A stretch of DNA of 64,000 nt from Stomorhina lunata (GCA_933228675.1 OW121741.1:117836069-117900068), one strand, 5' to 3'; positions 1 through 14,046 are shown, counted from the stretch's first letter. Translations and numbers: made by a program. Notes: generated from the sequence alone by a model not told the origin.

Positions 1-2035
1 TAAAAACACTTATCATAATTTACATATCTTAGCTGTTAATGTGTGTATTTGAATATCATTTGTATTCAAAGAAGTTATCATCAAAACACCCTACACAAGT
101 ATTATAAACAATTTTGTGAAAAAAATTATAGAAATTTTATGATGAAAAATGTTCCCATAGAAAATTTTTTATGAAAAAAGTTTCCACAGAAAATTATTGA
201 TAAAAAAAAAATTTTCTATAAAAAAAATGTTAATGAAAAAAGTTTATATAGAAAATTTTTTATGAAAAGAGTTTCTTTAAGAAATTTTTGATGAAAAAAT
301 TTTCTTTAAGAAATTTTGGATGAAAAAGGTTTCTTTGACAAATTTTTGATAAAAAATGTTTCTATAAAAAATTTTTGATGAAAAAAGTTTCTATAGAAAA
401 TTTTTGATGAAAAAATTTCTGGTTCAACTAAAATTAATTTCTTTCAATGAAAAAAGTTTCTATAGAAAATTTTTGATGAAAAAAGTTTCTATAGAAAATT
501 TTTGATGAAAAAAGTTTCTATAGAAAATTTTTGATGAAAAAAGTTTCTATAGAAAATTTTTGATGAAAAAAGTTTCTATAGAAAATTTTTGATGAAAAAA
601 GTTTCTATAGAAAATTTTTGATGAAAAAAGTTTCTATGGAAAATTTTTGATGAAAAAAGTTTCTATAGAAAATTTTTGATGAAAAAAGTTCCTATAGAAA
701 ATTTTTGATGAAAAAAGTTTCTATAGAAAATTTTTGATGAAAAAAGTTTCTATAGAAAATTTTTGGTGAAAAATGTTCTATAGAAAATTTTTGGTGAAAA
801 ATGTTTCTATAGAAAATTTTTGATGAAAAATGTTTCTATAGAAAATTTTTGATGAAAAATGTTTCTATAGAAAATTTTTGATGAAAAATGTTTCTATAGA
901 AAATTTTTGATGAAAACTGTTTCTATAGAAAATTTTTGATGAAAACTGTTTCTATAGAAAATTTTTGATGAAAACTGTTTCTATAGAAAATTTTTGATGA
1001 AAACTGTTTCTATAGAAAATTTTTGATGAAAACTGTTTCTATAGAAAATTTTTGATGAAAAAAGTTTCTATAGAAAATTTTTGATGAAAAAAGTTTCTAT
1101 AGAAAATTTTTGATGAAAAAAGTTTCTATAGAAAATTTTTGATGAAAAAAGTTTCTATAGAAAATTTTTGATGAAAAAAGTTTCTATGGAAAATTTTTGA
1201 TGAAAAAAGTTTCTATAGAAAATTTTTGATGAAAAAAGTTCCTATAGAAAATTTTTGATGAAAAAAGTTTCTATAGAAAATTTTTGATGAAAAAAGTTTC
1301 TATAGAAAATTTTTGGTGAAAAATGTTCTATAGAAAATTTTTGGTGAAAAATGTTTCTATAGAAAATTTTTGATGAAAAATGTTTCTATAGAAAATTTTT
1401 GATGAAAAATGTTTCTATAGAAAATTTTTGATGAAAACTGTTTCTATAGAAAATTTTTGATGAAAACTGTTTCTATAGAAAATTTTTGATGAAAACTGTT
1501 TCTATAGAAAATTTTTGATGAAAACTGTTTCTATAGAAAATTTTTGATGAAAACTGTTTCTATAGAAAATTTTTGATGAAAAAAGTTTCTATAGAAAATT
1601 TTTGATGAAAAAAGTTTCTATAGAAAATTTTTGATGAAAAAAGCTTCTATTGAAAATTTTTGATGAAAAAAGTTTCTATAGAAAATTTTTGATGAAAAAA
1701 GTTTCTATAGAAAAATTTTGATGAAAAAAGTTTCTATAGAAAATTTTTGATGAAAAAAGCTTCTATTGAAAATTTTTGATGAAAAAAGTTTCTATAGAAA
1801 ATTTTTGATGAAAAAAGTTTCTATAGAAAATTTTTGATGAAAAAAGTTTCTATAGAAAATTTTTGATGAAAAATGTTTCTATAGAAAATTTTTGATGAAA
1901 AATGTTCCTATAGAAAATTTTTGATGAAAAATGTTCCTATAGAAAATTTTTGATGAAAAATGTTCCTATAGAAAATTTTTGATGAAAAATGTTCCTATAG
2001 AACATTTTTAATTAAAAAACTTTCTATAGAAAAAT
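1..2035. repeat. 29-bp AT-rich minisatellite block 1
   Basis: From about 121 the sequence is a tandem array; the first 300 bases are diverged and a non-repeat patch interrupts at about 420-447. From 447 to about 2035 it is a clean 29-bp unit (about 55 copies) containing GAAAATTTTTGATG and the palindrome TTTCTATAGAAA. Sub-variants differ at the triplet after GATGAAAA (AAG, ATG or CTG) and occur in runs. A stretch near 600-1050 recurs 550 bp downstream with the same variant order, so the array grew partly by segmental duplication. Bases 1-120 are plain AT-rich sequence. Confidence 0.95.
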
Positions 2036-3895
2036 TTGTCAATATGGTAAAGTAGCGATCTTAGATGCCTCATAGTGTTTTAACAAATTTTATTTTTTCA
2101 ACTAATTGTTATTTTCTTTTTCATAATTTTCCTCCATATAAAAAAGTAATTGTTTATATTAAATTTAATAAAATATGCTAATTTGTTTCTAACACATATA
2201 AATGTTTGTTATATTTTACGTATAGTTTTTCCTCTTAAAAGCAAAAATTTTGTAATATATCATCTTAGGGTTGAAAGTTATAGTGAAAAAATTAATTAAC
2301 GAAAAAAATGTATAAAAAAATAATAAAATAATTTTGAATATTTTAAAGTTTGTTTTAATTTATATTTTTTTATTTTAATATTTTTTTTTTTTTCGTAAAT
2401 TAACAACAATTGTTTTTGTTTCTTTAAAACAATGGTTTTTTAAAATTTTAGTATTTTTTCGGTTAATTTTCTTATTTTTATGATTGAAATGATTTAATGT
2501 CTCGAAAAATGTAAGAAAATTTTGTTTAAATTGTATTGTTTGTCTTTAATTAATTTACATAATTTTTAAATAATTGTAACATGAATTAGAGTAGAGGAAT
2601 AAAATGTTAAGTGAATTAGGGCATTACGGAATGGATTGAAATTTTTTGAAGTTTGAATGAAATTAATGAAAACATAAATTATATTTTATTTACTTGGTAT
2701 GAGACTTAAGGTAAGTAAATTTAAATTTTGAATTTAATAGGTAAAAAATGTTTGACTTGTTATATGTTTAAGAATAAGCAGATAATTTGAAGATTCAGAA
2801 GAATTTTCAAATTATGACTATAGAATTCATACAAGATCTCAATACAAAATTTCGGCTTTTAATAGTAAAACTTTAAAATAAATATTTTAAAAATTTTCGC
2901 TATATATTATTCACATCTAAAAATATAAAATAAAAAGCTCCTTTAATAGATATATGTCTAAACAAATACATATATCTCACCTGATCCTTTTAAAGCATCT
3001 TTACCCATCTCTCCTTAAATCATCTTCCTTTTAGTGTACAAAAATCCTATTGCTCTACATTAAACCACCTGTCTACTAAAAAATTTCGGATACTCCAGCG
3101 CATCTATCAAACAAAATTCAATAATTGAAAAGCAGCAGGTGAAAATTACCCAAAAAAACTACCGTAAAATACAGATACACATACATTTTGGTATATTTTA
3201 AAATTTTTGTAAAAATGTTTGCGTGTGGTATATGAAAAAGACAGACAGACCGACCGACCTTTCCCAAAAATGTCAAGCCAATATTAAACGTATCAAAAAT
3301 TATAAATAAAATTACAAAAACAAAATCCTAAAAACTAAAACCAATAACCAAAACCTAAATTTTCTGAACAAGTTAAAATACACAAAACTAGAAATCCAAT
3401 TTGCCAGGTATAAACATGGGAATGGACAAAATCGTATGCAAGCAAATGAAAATTAAACAAATAAATGTAAGAACCGACAGGATAAAGGACACACAGACAA
3501 ACTGACAGATACAAACATGAGCAAATAGTTATTTCTAATAATAGTTAACTACAACCATAACAAATAAACTATCCTGACAACAACAACAACATAACCTAGT
3601 ATATATTGAAAACTAAAAACAAATGAAATCATCGTTACAAAAAAAGGACATTTACACTTCGCTGGCCTAAGAAGACTTCGGGTTTTAAAATATTTCTAAT
3701 CATTACGGCTCTTGACTACCAACAAGGGTTAGATTTTCTCATCTTTTCACTGGCCGACTGAAAAGTCAACAAACCTACAAAAGCAGGTCTTTTGTTTCTG
3801 ATTAGGTCATGCGAAAATGTCCAGCAGTTCCAAATGAAAGACCTCGTCGAGAACAAAAAAAAAAAGAAAACAAAAAGGGAAGAAATTTATAAAGC
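2036..3895. other. AT-rich spacer with no recognisable gene
   Basis: Non-repetitive AT-rich DNA with long A and T runs and no open frame of note. A short GACAGACAGACCGACCGACC tract lies at about 3241. No splice-bounded exon, RNA gene or transposon end was recognised. Confidence 0.6.
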
Positions 3896-6450
3896 AAAAA
3901 TATGTCTATAGACAAATTTTTATAAAGAAAAATCTTTTGCAAAAAAATCGACTAGGATTTTTTTTAAAATAGGAAATTTTTCGAAAATTGACTATTTTTA
4001 GGAAATTTTTCGAAAATGGACTATTTATAGGAAATTTTTCGAAAATTGACTATTTATAGGAAATTCTTCAAAAATTGACTATTTATAGGAAATTTTTCCA
4101 AAATTGACTATTTATCGGGAATTTTTCGAAAATTGACTATTTATAGGAAATTTTTCCAAAATTGACTATTTATATGAAATTTTTCGAAAATTGACTATTT
4201 ATAGGAAATTTTTCGAAAATTGACTATTTATAGAAAATTTTTCGAAAATTTACTATTTATAGAAAATTTTTCGAAAATTTTCTATTTATAGGAATTTTTT
4301 CAAAAATATAACTTTTATAGGAAATTTTTTGAAAATTGACTGAAAGGAAATTTGTCGAAAATTGACCATTTATAGAAAATTTTGCGAAAATCTACTATTT
4401 ATAAAAATTTTTTCGAAAATTTACTATTTATAGGAAATTTTTCGAAAATTGACTATTTATTGGAAATTTTTCGGAAATTGACTATTTATAGGAAATTTTT
4501 CGAAAGTTGAAAAAGTTCCTTTATACAGGAAATTTTTCGAAAATTGACTATTTTTATAGGAAATTTTTCAAAAATTGACTATTTTTATAGGAAATTTTTC
4601 AAAAGATTTACTATTTTTATAGGAAACTATTCAGAAATTTCTTATTTGTAAAGGAAATTTTTCAAAAATTTCGTATTTTTATAGGACATTTTTCTAAAAT
4701 TTCCTATTTTTATAGAATATTTTTCTAAAATTTCCTACTGTTATAGGAAATTTTTCTAAAATTATTATTTTTATAGGATTTTATTTAAAAATTTCCTATT
4801 TTTATAGAATATTTTTCAAAATATTCCTATTTTTATAGGAAATTTTTTAAAAATTCTCTTTCATTATAGGAAATTTTTCAAAAATTTCCTTTCATTATAG
4901 GAAATTTTTCAAAAATTTCCTTTCATTATGGGAAGTTTTTCAAGAATTTCCTTTCATTATAGGAAATTTTTCAAAAGTTTCCTTTCATTATAGGAAATTT
5001 TTCAAAAATTTATTTTCATTATAGGAAATTTTTCAAAAATTTCTTATTTTTATAAAAAATTTTTTTTTAATTTACTATTTTTAAAGGAAATTTTTCAAAA
5101 ATTTACTATAATTGTAGGAAATTTTTTAAAAATTTACTATTTTTATAGGAAATTTTTCAAAACTTTACTATTTTTATAGGAATTTAAAAAAAATTCCCAA
5201 TTTATAGAAATGTTGCAAAAATTTCCTATTTTTATTGGAAATTTTTCAAAAAATTCTTATTTTTATTGGAAATTTTTCAAAAAAGTTCTTATTTTTATAG
5301 GAAGTTTTTTTTTTTAAATTTACTATTTTTATAGAAAATTATTCAGAAATTTTTATAAAGGAAATTTTTGAAAAATTTCCTATTTTTATAGGAAATTTTT
5401 CCAAAAATTTCAAATTTTTCAAAAAAATTCTTATTTTTATAGGAAGTTTTTTTAAAAATTTACTATTTTTATAGGAAATTATTCATTTCTTATTTATAAA
5501 GGAAATTTTTAAAAAATTTCCTATTTTTGTAGGAAATTTTTCTAAAATTTCCAATTTGTATAGGAAATTTTTATAAAATTTCCTATTTTTATAAGAAATT
5601 TTTCTAAAATTTCCTATTTTTATAGGAAATTTTTCAAAAAATTCCTATTTTTATAGGAATTTTTTCAAAACTTTCCTATTATTATAGGATATTTTTGAAA
5701 AATTTCCTATTTTTAGGATATTTTTCAAAAATTTCCTATTTTTAGAGGAAATTTTTCAAAAATTTCCTATCATTATAGGAAATTTTTCAAAAATTTCCTA
5801 TCATTATAGGAAATTTTTCAAAAATTTCCTTTCATTATAAGAAATTTTTCAAAAATTTCCTATTATAGGAAATTTTTCAAAAATTTCCTATTATTATATG
5901 AAGTTTTTCAAAAATTTATTTTCATTATACGAAATTTTTCAAAAATTTCTTATGTTTATAAAAATTTTTTTTAAAAATTTATTATTTTTAAAGGAAATTT
6001 TTCAAAACTTTACTATTTTTATAGGAATTTTTAAAAAATTTCCTAATTTATAGAAATGTTTCAAAAATTTCCTATTTTTATTGGAAATTTTTGAAAAAAT
6101 TTCTTATTTTTATAAGAAATTTTTTTTAAAATTTACTAATTTTATAGGAAATTATTCAGAAATTTCTTATTTGTAAAGGAAATTTTTGAAAAATTTCCTA
6201 TTTTTATAGGAATTTTTTCAAAAATTTCTTATTTTTATTGGAATTTTTTTAAAAGATTTCTTATTTTTATAGAAAGTTTTTCATAAATTTACAATTTTTA
6301 TAGGAAATTTTTCAAAAATTTACAATTTTTATAGGAAATTTTTCGAAAATTTACTATTTTCAATAATTTACTATTTTTATAGTAAATTTCGCTAAAATTG
6401 TCTATTTAGATGAAATTTTTCGACTATTTTTAGGAAAGTTTTCTTTCCCA
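3896..6450. repeat. 29-bp to 31-bp minisatellite block 2
   Basis: Diverged tandem array. The left part (about 3960-4540) is a 29-bp unit with GACTATTTATAGGAAATTTT and TCGAAAATT. From about 4560 the unit changes to a 31-bp form with CTATTTTTATAGG and TTTTTCAAAAATT, and continues with many substitutions and small indels. The 31-bp form is the reverse complement of the homogeneous array at 9466-11436. Confidence 0.92.
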
Positions 6451-8125
6451 TCACCCCATGGTGCTTCGCATTATACAAATGTTACACAACATTTATATTA
6501 TTGAATATGTATTGAAATATAAATTAGAATTTGAACTGAACTGAAACAAATGAAAAATTTCTGCTCATAAATTTCTATTTAGAATTTTCCCAGTCTTACT
6601 TTGTAAGAGTTTACAATTTTCTTTTGTGCGAGTGTAAGAGTGTATGGGTTACAATTGTTATAATTTTTCTAGGACACAAAAAAAGTTAAACAATTGAATT
6701 TTTTATTGATTTAAAGGAAAGTAAAATTTATATTAATAGACAGCAAAATTTTTATTGAACATTGACTTTATTATGACTTTGGTGACATAGAAAAGTGAAA
6801 TGAAAACTAAAGGATCAAAAAGTGAAAATAAGAAATTTATTGGGAATATTTGAGAAATTGTTTTTTTTAAATTATAAAGTGTATAATACAATAATTGGAA
6901 GTTAGCAGTAGCTAGCAAAAAACCTAAATGTAATGGCTTTTTGAAGTTCACTCTGGTTTTGAATAAATATTAATAAAACTGCAAAATGGTTTGATTTATG
7001 TAGTTAAATAAAAATTTAAAATAATATTGCCTTTCCATAACTTTAATATTATTCCTTAATTGATTAAGTGGTTTCAGAGATATTATGCAAATAAATATTT
7101 TTCATAAAAAAATGGGTTCCTTTTGGTAAAATCCCAATTGGTTAAAATTGTTACATAAAGAAGCTCTTGAAATATTTATGGACATATGTAGGAACCAATA
7201 TCTTCATTCAAATTATATTTTTCCTTCCAGTCGGTTAAGAAGTTATCGAGATATTGCCTATTATACAGTAGAAAATTTTCAACATCTTCAAAATTTTTAC
7301 AAATCTTTAAATACCAAAAATTCTAAAAAGATATCGACTCAAAAGCCTAAACTTCTTTAAATTTTTTCATTCATCTCTTATTTTTTTATAATTTTTGATG
7401 TCTTTAGTTGTTTACTTTCACCTGCTCTCTATGAATAAATAACCCTTCTTTCGGCTTTTTTATTGTCTGACCTTATTGAAAACTGCTTAATAAGACAAAT
7501 TTGCTTTAGTTTTCATATTAATATTCTACTATCAAACCTTTAGACATGAACACCTGTTTTTTTGGTAACACTAGCTTTTCCTAAAAGGGTAATCTAATCT
7601 GACTGTAGCTATTGATGGTGGGCGCAAACAAGTCATCCATCCGTAACCATATAGAGCAGCAGTTTTTCTTTTTTTTTGCAAACAATAAATATTTTCTTTT
7701 TTCAAATATTTTTCGTTAAACTGCTGACAAGCAATGAGACACTGACAATATTAAGTGGCCACTTTAGCAGCAAACAATACATGGCATAAACATTAGGGTC
7801 GTCTAGATTTTAATCTCAGTATATGCAAATACATATTTAAATTTATGTTTTTTTGTTTATTGCCAAAATGTTTATATGGTCCATATAGCTACTTAATTTA
7901 TCCAAAAGTCCAAATTTCGTAGACTTAAGGCTGGGCCTAAATTCATTGATTTGCTTTTGACAGTGAAAATTCCTAACTTTGCAAAATAGGAACGGCCCTA
8001 ATATACATATAAGCACATTGTGTTTTTCTATTTTTGTCATGGAAAAAATCTTTAGCGATTTTTAGATTCTCTTCCGTTTTGTATTCAAACAATGCTACAC
8101 AGTGTTACGAAAGTGGTTAGTTTTA
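6451..8125. other. AT-rich spacer with no recognisable gene
   Basis: Single-copy-looking AT-rich sequence between two satellite blocks. Open frames of 60-72 codons (for example 6733-6951 minus and 7148-7360 plus) are what chance gives at this composition, and none resembles a known family. No transposon termini were seen. Confidence 0.55.
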
Positions 8126-9465
8126 GTAAATCTTTCGAAAATTTACTATTTATAGAAAATTTTTCGATTACTTAATATTTACAGGAAATTTTTCGAAAAT
8201 GACTATGTATTTATAGGAAACTTTTTGAAAATTGACTATTTATAGGAAATTTTTCGAAAATTGAGTATTTATTGGAAATTTTTTGAAAATTGACTATTTA
8301 TAGGAAATTTTTCGAAAATTGACTATTTTAAAGGAAATTTTTCAAAAATTGACTATTTATAGAAAATTTTTCGAAAATTGAGTATTTATTCGAAATTTTT
8401 TTAAAATTGACTATTTATAGGAAATTTTTCGAAAATTGAATATTTATAGGAAATTTTTCGAAAATTGAATATTTATAGGAAATTTTTCAAAAATTGAATA
8501 TATATAGGAAATTTTTTGAAAATTGACTATTTATAGGAAATTTTTCGAAAATTGGGCATTTATTCGAAATTTTTTGAAAATTGACTATTTATAGGAAATT
8601 TTTCGAAAATTGGGCATTTATTCGAAATTTTTTGAAAATTGACTATTTATAGGAAATTTTTCGAAAATTGAATATTTATAGGAAATTTTTCAACAATTGA
8701 AAAATTTCGATAACTGACTATTTATAGGATATTTGTCAAAAATTACCTATCAATAGGAAATTTTTCAAAAAATTTACTTATATGGGAAATTTTTCGAAAA
8801 TTGACTATTTTTAGGAAATTTTTTGAAAACTTAATATTTATAGGAAATTTTTCGAAAATTTACTTTTTATAGAAAATTTTTCAAAACTTGACTTTTTATA
8901 GGAAATTTTCGAAAATTTATTATTTATAAAAAATTTTTCCAAATTTGACTATTTATAGGAAATTTTTCCAAAATTGACTATTTATAGGAAATTTTTCGAA
9001 AATTGACTATTTACGGGAAATTTTTCGAATATTGGCTATTTTTAGGAAATTTTTCGAAAATTGACTATTTATAGGAAATTTTTCGAAAACTGACTATTTA
9101 TAGGAAATTTTTCGAAAATTGACTTTTTATAGCAAATTTTTTGAAAATTGACTATTTATAGGAAATTTTTCGAAAATTGACTATTTATAGGAATTTTTTG
9201 AAAACTGACTATTTGTAGGAATTTTTTGAAAACTGACTATTTGTAGGAAATTTTTCGAAAATTGATATTTATAGGAAATTTTCGAAAATTTACTATGTAT
9301 AGGAAATTTTTCGAAAATTGACTGTTTATACACAATTTTTAGAAAATTTACTATTTATAGGAAATTTTTAGAAAATTGACTATTTGTAGGAATATTTTCA
9401 AAAATTTACTATAGAAAATTTTTCAAAAGTTATCCTATTTTTCAAAAGTATCCTATTTTTCAAAA
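8126..9465. repeat. 29-bp minisatellite block 3
   Basis: Tandem 29-bp units of the GACTATTTATAGG / TTTTTCGAAAATT type in the same orientation as block 2, with substitutions and indels throughout. The right edge (about 9420-9465) shortens into CTATTTTTCAAAA pieces and joins directly to the inverted homogeneous array. Confidence 0.92.
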
Positions 9466-11436
9466 ATTTCCTATAAAAATAGGAAATTTTTGAAAAATTT
9501 CCTATAAAAATAGGAAATTTTTGAAAAATTTCCTATAAAAATAGGAAATTTTTGAAAAATTTCCTATAAAAATAGGAAATTTTTGAAAAATTTCCTATAA
9601 AAATAGGAAATTTTTGAAAAATTTCCTATAAAAATAGGAAATTTTTGAAAAATTTCCTATAAAAATAGGAAATTTTTGAAAAATTTCCTATAAAAATAGG
9701 AAATTTTTGAAAAATTTCCTATAAAAATAGGAAATTTTTGAAAAATTTCCTATAAAAATAGGAAATTTTTGAAAAATTTCCCATAAAAATGGAAAATTTT
9801 TGAAAAATTTCCTATAAAAATAGGAAATTTTTGAAAAATTTCTTATAAAAATAGGAAATTTTTGAAAAATTTCCTATAAAAATAGGAAATTTTTGAAAAA
9901 TTTCCTATAAAAATAGGAAATTTTTGAAAAATTTCCTATAAAAATAGGAAATTTTTGAAAAATTTCCTATAAAAATAGGAAATTTTTGAAAAATTTCCTA
10001 TAAAAATAGGAAATTTTTGAAAAATTTCCTATAAAAATAGGAAATTTTTGAAAAATTTCCTATAAAAATAGGAAATTTTTGAAAAATTTCCTATAAAAAT
10101 AGGAAATTTTTGAAAAATTTCCTATAAAAATAGGAAATTTTTGAAAAATTTCCTATAAAAATAGGAAATTTTTGAAAAATTTCCTATAAAAATAGGAAAT
10201 TTTTGAAAAATTTCCTATAAAAATAGGAAATTTTTGAAAAATTTCCTATAAAAATAGGAAATTTTTGAAAAATTTCCTATAAAAATAGGAAATTTTTGAA
10301 AAATTTCCTATAAAAATAGGAAATTTTTGAAAAATTTCCTATAAAAATAGGAAATTTTTGAAAAATTTCCTATAAAAATAGGAAATTTTTGAAAAATTTC
10401 CTATAAAAATAGGAAATTTTTGAAAAATTTCCTATAAAAATAGGAAATTTTTGAAAAATTTCCTATAAAAATAGGAAATTTTTGAAAAATTTCCTATAAA
10501 AATAGGAAATTTTTGAAAAATTTCCTATAAAAATAGGAAATTTTTGAAAAATTTCCTATAAAAATAGGAAATTTTTGAAAAATTTCCTATAAAAATAGGA
10601 AATTTTTGAAAAATTTCCTATAAAAATAGGAAATTTTTGAAAAATTTCCTATAAAAATAGGAAATTTTTGAAAAATTTCCTATAAAAATAGGAAATTTTT
10701 GAAAAATTTCCTATAAAAATAGGAAATTTTTGAAAAATTTCCTATAAAAATAGGAAATTTTTGAAAAATTTCCTATAAAAATAGGAAATTTTTGAAAAAT
10801 TTCCTATAAAAATAGGAAATTTTTGAAAAATTTCCTATAAAAATAGGAAATTTTTGAAAAATTTCCTATAAAAATAGGAAATTTTTGAAAAATTTCCTAT
10901 AAAAATAGGAAATTTTTGAAAAATTTCCTATAAAAATAGGAAATTTTTGAAAAATTTCCTATAAAAATAGGAAATTTTTGAAAAATTTCCTATAAAAATA
11001 GGAAATTTTTGAAAAATTTCCTATAAAAATAGGAAATTTTTGAAAAATTTCCTATAAAAATAGGAAATTTTTGAAAAATTTCCTATAAAAATAGGAAATT
11101 TTTGAAAAATTTCCTATAAAAATAGGAAATTTTTGAAAAATTTCCTATAAAAATAGGAAATTTTTGAAAAATTTCCTATAAAAATAGGAAATTTTTGAAA
11201 AATTTCCTATAAAAATAGGAAATTTTTGAAAAATTTCCTATAAAAATAGGAAATTTTTGAAAAATTTCCTATAAAAATAGGAAATTTTTGAAAAATTTCC
11301 TATAAAAATAGGAAATTTTTGAAAAATTTCCTATTAAAATAGGAAATTTTTGAAAAATTTCCTATAAAAATAGGAAATTTTTGTAAAATTTCCTATAAAA
11401 ATAGGAAATTTTTGTAAAAAATTTCCTATAAAAACA
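9466..11436. repeat. Homogeneous 31-bp satellite array, inverted relative to its flanks
   Basis: About 63 head-to-tail copies of a 31-bp unit containing CCTATAAAAATAGG and GGAAATTTTTGAAAAATTTC. Phase is kept from 9541 to 11401, exactly 60 units with no net indel and very few substitutions. The unit consists of two overlapping dyads, so it equals its reverse complement except for a central G and an AAAA loop. Those bases show that it runs opposite to the diverged 31-bp copies at 4560-6350 and 11460-11600. The homogeneity points to recent amplification or gene conversion; an assembly artefact in copy number is possible. Confidence 0.95.
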
Positions 11437-11610
11437 AGGAATATTTGTACAGGAAATTTTTTAAAAATTTAATATTTTTTAAGGAAAGTTTTAAAAAATT
11501 TTCCTATTTTTTAAGTAAATTTTTAAAAAATTTCCTATTTTTTAAGGAAATTTTTCAAAAATTTCCTTTTCTATAGGAAATTTTTTCGAAAATTTACTTT
11601 TATTTATTTT
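11437..11610. repeat. Diverged 31-bp repeat edge
   Basis: Right border of the homogeneous array. The orientation returns to that of block 2 (AAGGAAATTTTT with TTTCCTATTTTTTAAGG) and decays into non-repeat DNA and a T run. Confidence 0.8.
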
Positions 11611-12540
11611 TTTTTTTTTTAACTTTTGTAATATTAAATCGCAACACTGTGCTTCATTTGGACTAGATAAATGTATAGATTTAGTGTATGCATACAAAAC
11701 TTTGTTTGAGTAAGTGAAAGAGCCTATAGAGGCGGCCAGGTAGGATATGTGCAAACATCCTGTATGGTCATTGAGCATTAATGTTTGTACAGCAAGGACT
11801 TGTACATATTTTGTAAAAGACTTCAATTTTTTCCCTTTATAGCTATTGTATTCTAATGCCAAATGGTGTCTCTTCTCCTTCCTTAAGAAAAAGGGAAAGT
11901 TTGAAGAAAAATGTAAAGCAAACAAATTCATAGAAGCCTTAAGTGGAAAAGGGAAAGAATCACACGAAATCAAGTATGCAATTTTACTCATCCAATTTAA
12001 GTTGACTTTTGGCCTCTTTATAAATATTAGAAACACCAGCGAACAAACACAAAGAATCAAATTTAATTTAATTTCTCATGTTTACTGGTCGTTGAGTTTT
12101 CTGTATATTAAAGACGAGTGTCTCTTCCACTTGCTACCTCGTCCTATTTTTGTACATCTTCTGGTCTCTTGAACCTTTTGACCATTTTCCTTGTTTGCAT
12201 AGAGGAAAATTTTATATTATTTACTTTTGGATTTTTTTAGTTGTTCTACAAAATTGTTGTTGTTCTCTTTTCTTAGGCTATTTTCGTGTCCGTGTTTTTT
12301 TTTTTTTTTGCTTTTAGTTTGAAGGGATGTCCTTTAGCCTCAGTCATGAGAATTGTAAATGTAATTATTTTGAAAATAATTAAGTTACTCGTTCTTAATG
12401 AGATTTTTGCTATTTAATGAAAGGTGTTGAATTTTTGATAGGAAAAGAAGGTTATATTGTCTAGTATACTTAAGAAGCTCTTTGGAAATAATTTTATTGA
12501 TATTTTTAGACATTTAACATTTAAATACAAAATTGAAAAT
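11611..12540. other. Spacer with two overlapping chance open frames
   Basis: Open frames exist on both strands (11542-12060 minus, 172 codons; 11846-12172 plus, 108 codons). They overlap, match no family I know, and the minus frame ends inside satellite sequence. I see no exon structure and consider both non-coding. Confidence 0.5.
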
Positions 12541-14046
12541 TGATGAAATTTTTCGAAAGTTGACTATTTATAGGAAATTTTTCGAAAATTGACTATTTAT
12601 AGGAAATTTTTCGAAAATTGACTATTTATAGGAAATTTTTCGAAAATTTACTATTTATAGGATTTATGACTATTTATAGGAAATTTTTCAAAAATTGACT
12701 ATTGATAGGAAATTTTTTGAAAATTGGCTATTTATAGGAAATATTCGAATAATTATAGAAAATTTTTCCAAAATTGACTATCTATAGAATATTTTACAAA
12801 AATTTATTATTTATAGGAAATTTTTCGAAAATTGACTATATATAAGAAAATTTTTCGAAAATTTACTATTTATAAAAAATTTTTCGAAAATTGACTATTT
12901 ATTGGAAATTTTTCGAAAATTGACTATTTATAGGAAATTTTTCGAAAATTGACTCTTTATAGGAAATTTTTCGAAAATTGACTATTTATAGGAAATTTTT
13001 CGAAAATTGACTATTTATAGGAAATTTTTCGAAAATTGACTATTTATAGAAAATTTTTCGAAAATTGACTATTTATAGGAAATTTTTCGAAAATTGACTA
13101 TTTATAGGAATTTTTCGAAAATTGACTTTTTATAGGAAATTTTTCGAAAATTGACTATTTATTGGAAATTATTCGAAAATTGACTATTTATAGGAAATTT
13201 TTCGAAAATTGACTATTTATAGGAAATTTTTCGAAAATTGACTATTTATAGGAAATTTTTCGAAAATTGACTATTTATAGAAAATTTTTCGAAAATTGAC
13301 TATTTATAGGAAATTTTTCGAAAATTGACTATTTATAGGAAATTTTTCGAAAATTGACTATTTATAGGAAATTTTTCGAAAATTGACTATTTATAGGAAA
13401 TTTTTCGAAAATTGACTCTTTATAGGAATTTTTTCGAAAATTGACTATTTATAGGAAATTTTTCGAAAATTGACTATTTATAGAAAATTTTTCGAAAATT
13501 GACTATTTATAGGAAATTTTTCTAAAATTGACTATTTATAGGAAATTTTTCTAAAATTAACTCTTTATAGGAATTTTTTCGAAAATTGACTATTTATAGG
13601 AAATTTTTCGAAAATTGACTATTTATAGAAAATTTTTCGAAAATTGACTTTTTATAGGAAATTTTTCGAAAATTTACTTTTTATAGGAAATTTTTCGAAA
13701 ATTGACTATTTATTGGAAATTATTCGAAAATTGACTATTTATTGGAAATTTTTCGAAAATTGACTCTTTATAGGAATTTTTTCGAAAATTGACTATTTAT
13801 AGGAAATTTTTCGAAAATTGACTATTTATAGAAAATTTTTCGAAAATTGACTTTTTATAGGAAATTTTTCGAAAATTGACTTTTTATAGGAAATTTTTCG
13901 AAAATTGACTATTTATTGGAAATTATTCGAAAATTGACTATTTATTGGAAATTTTTCGAAAATTTACTATTATAGGAAATTTTTCGAAAATTTACTATTT
14001 ATAGGAAATTTTTTGAAAATTGACTATTTAAAGAAAATTTTTCAAA
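12541..14046. repeat. 29-bp minisatellite block 4
   Basis: About 52 copies of the 29-bp GACTATTTATAGG / TTTTTCGAAAATT unit, cleaner than blocks 2 and 3 from about 12890 on. A marker variant with GACTCTTTATAGG followed by a shortened AATTTTTTCG recurs at about 13412, 13561 and 13763 in the same neighbour context, which shows multi-unit duplication. Confidence 0.94.

Noticed and set aside
9466..11436. CRISPR-like array (regular short repeats with dyad symmetry)
   Set aside because: There are no unique spacers; units are directly head to tail, and the context is eukaryotic.
11542..12172. 172-codon minus and 108-codon plus open frames as fly genes
   Set aside because: They overlap antisense, resemble no family, and the longer one ends within satellite DNA.
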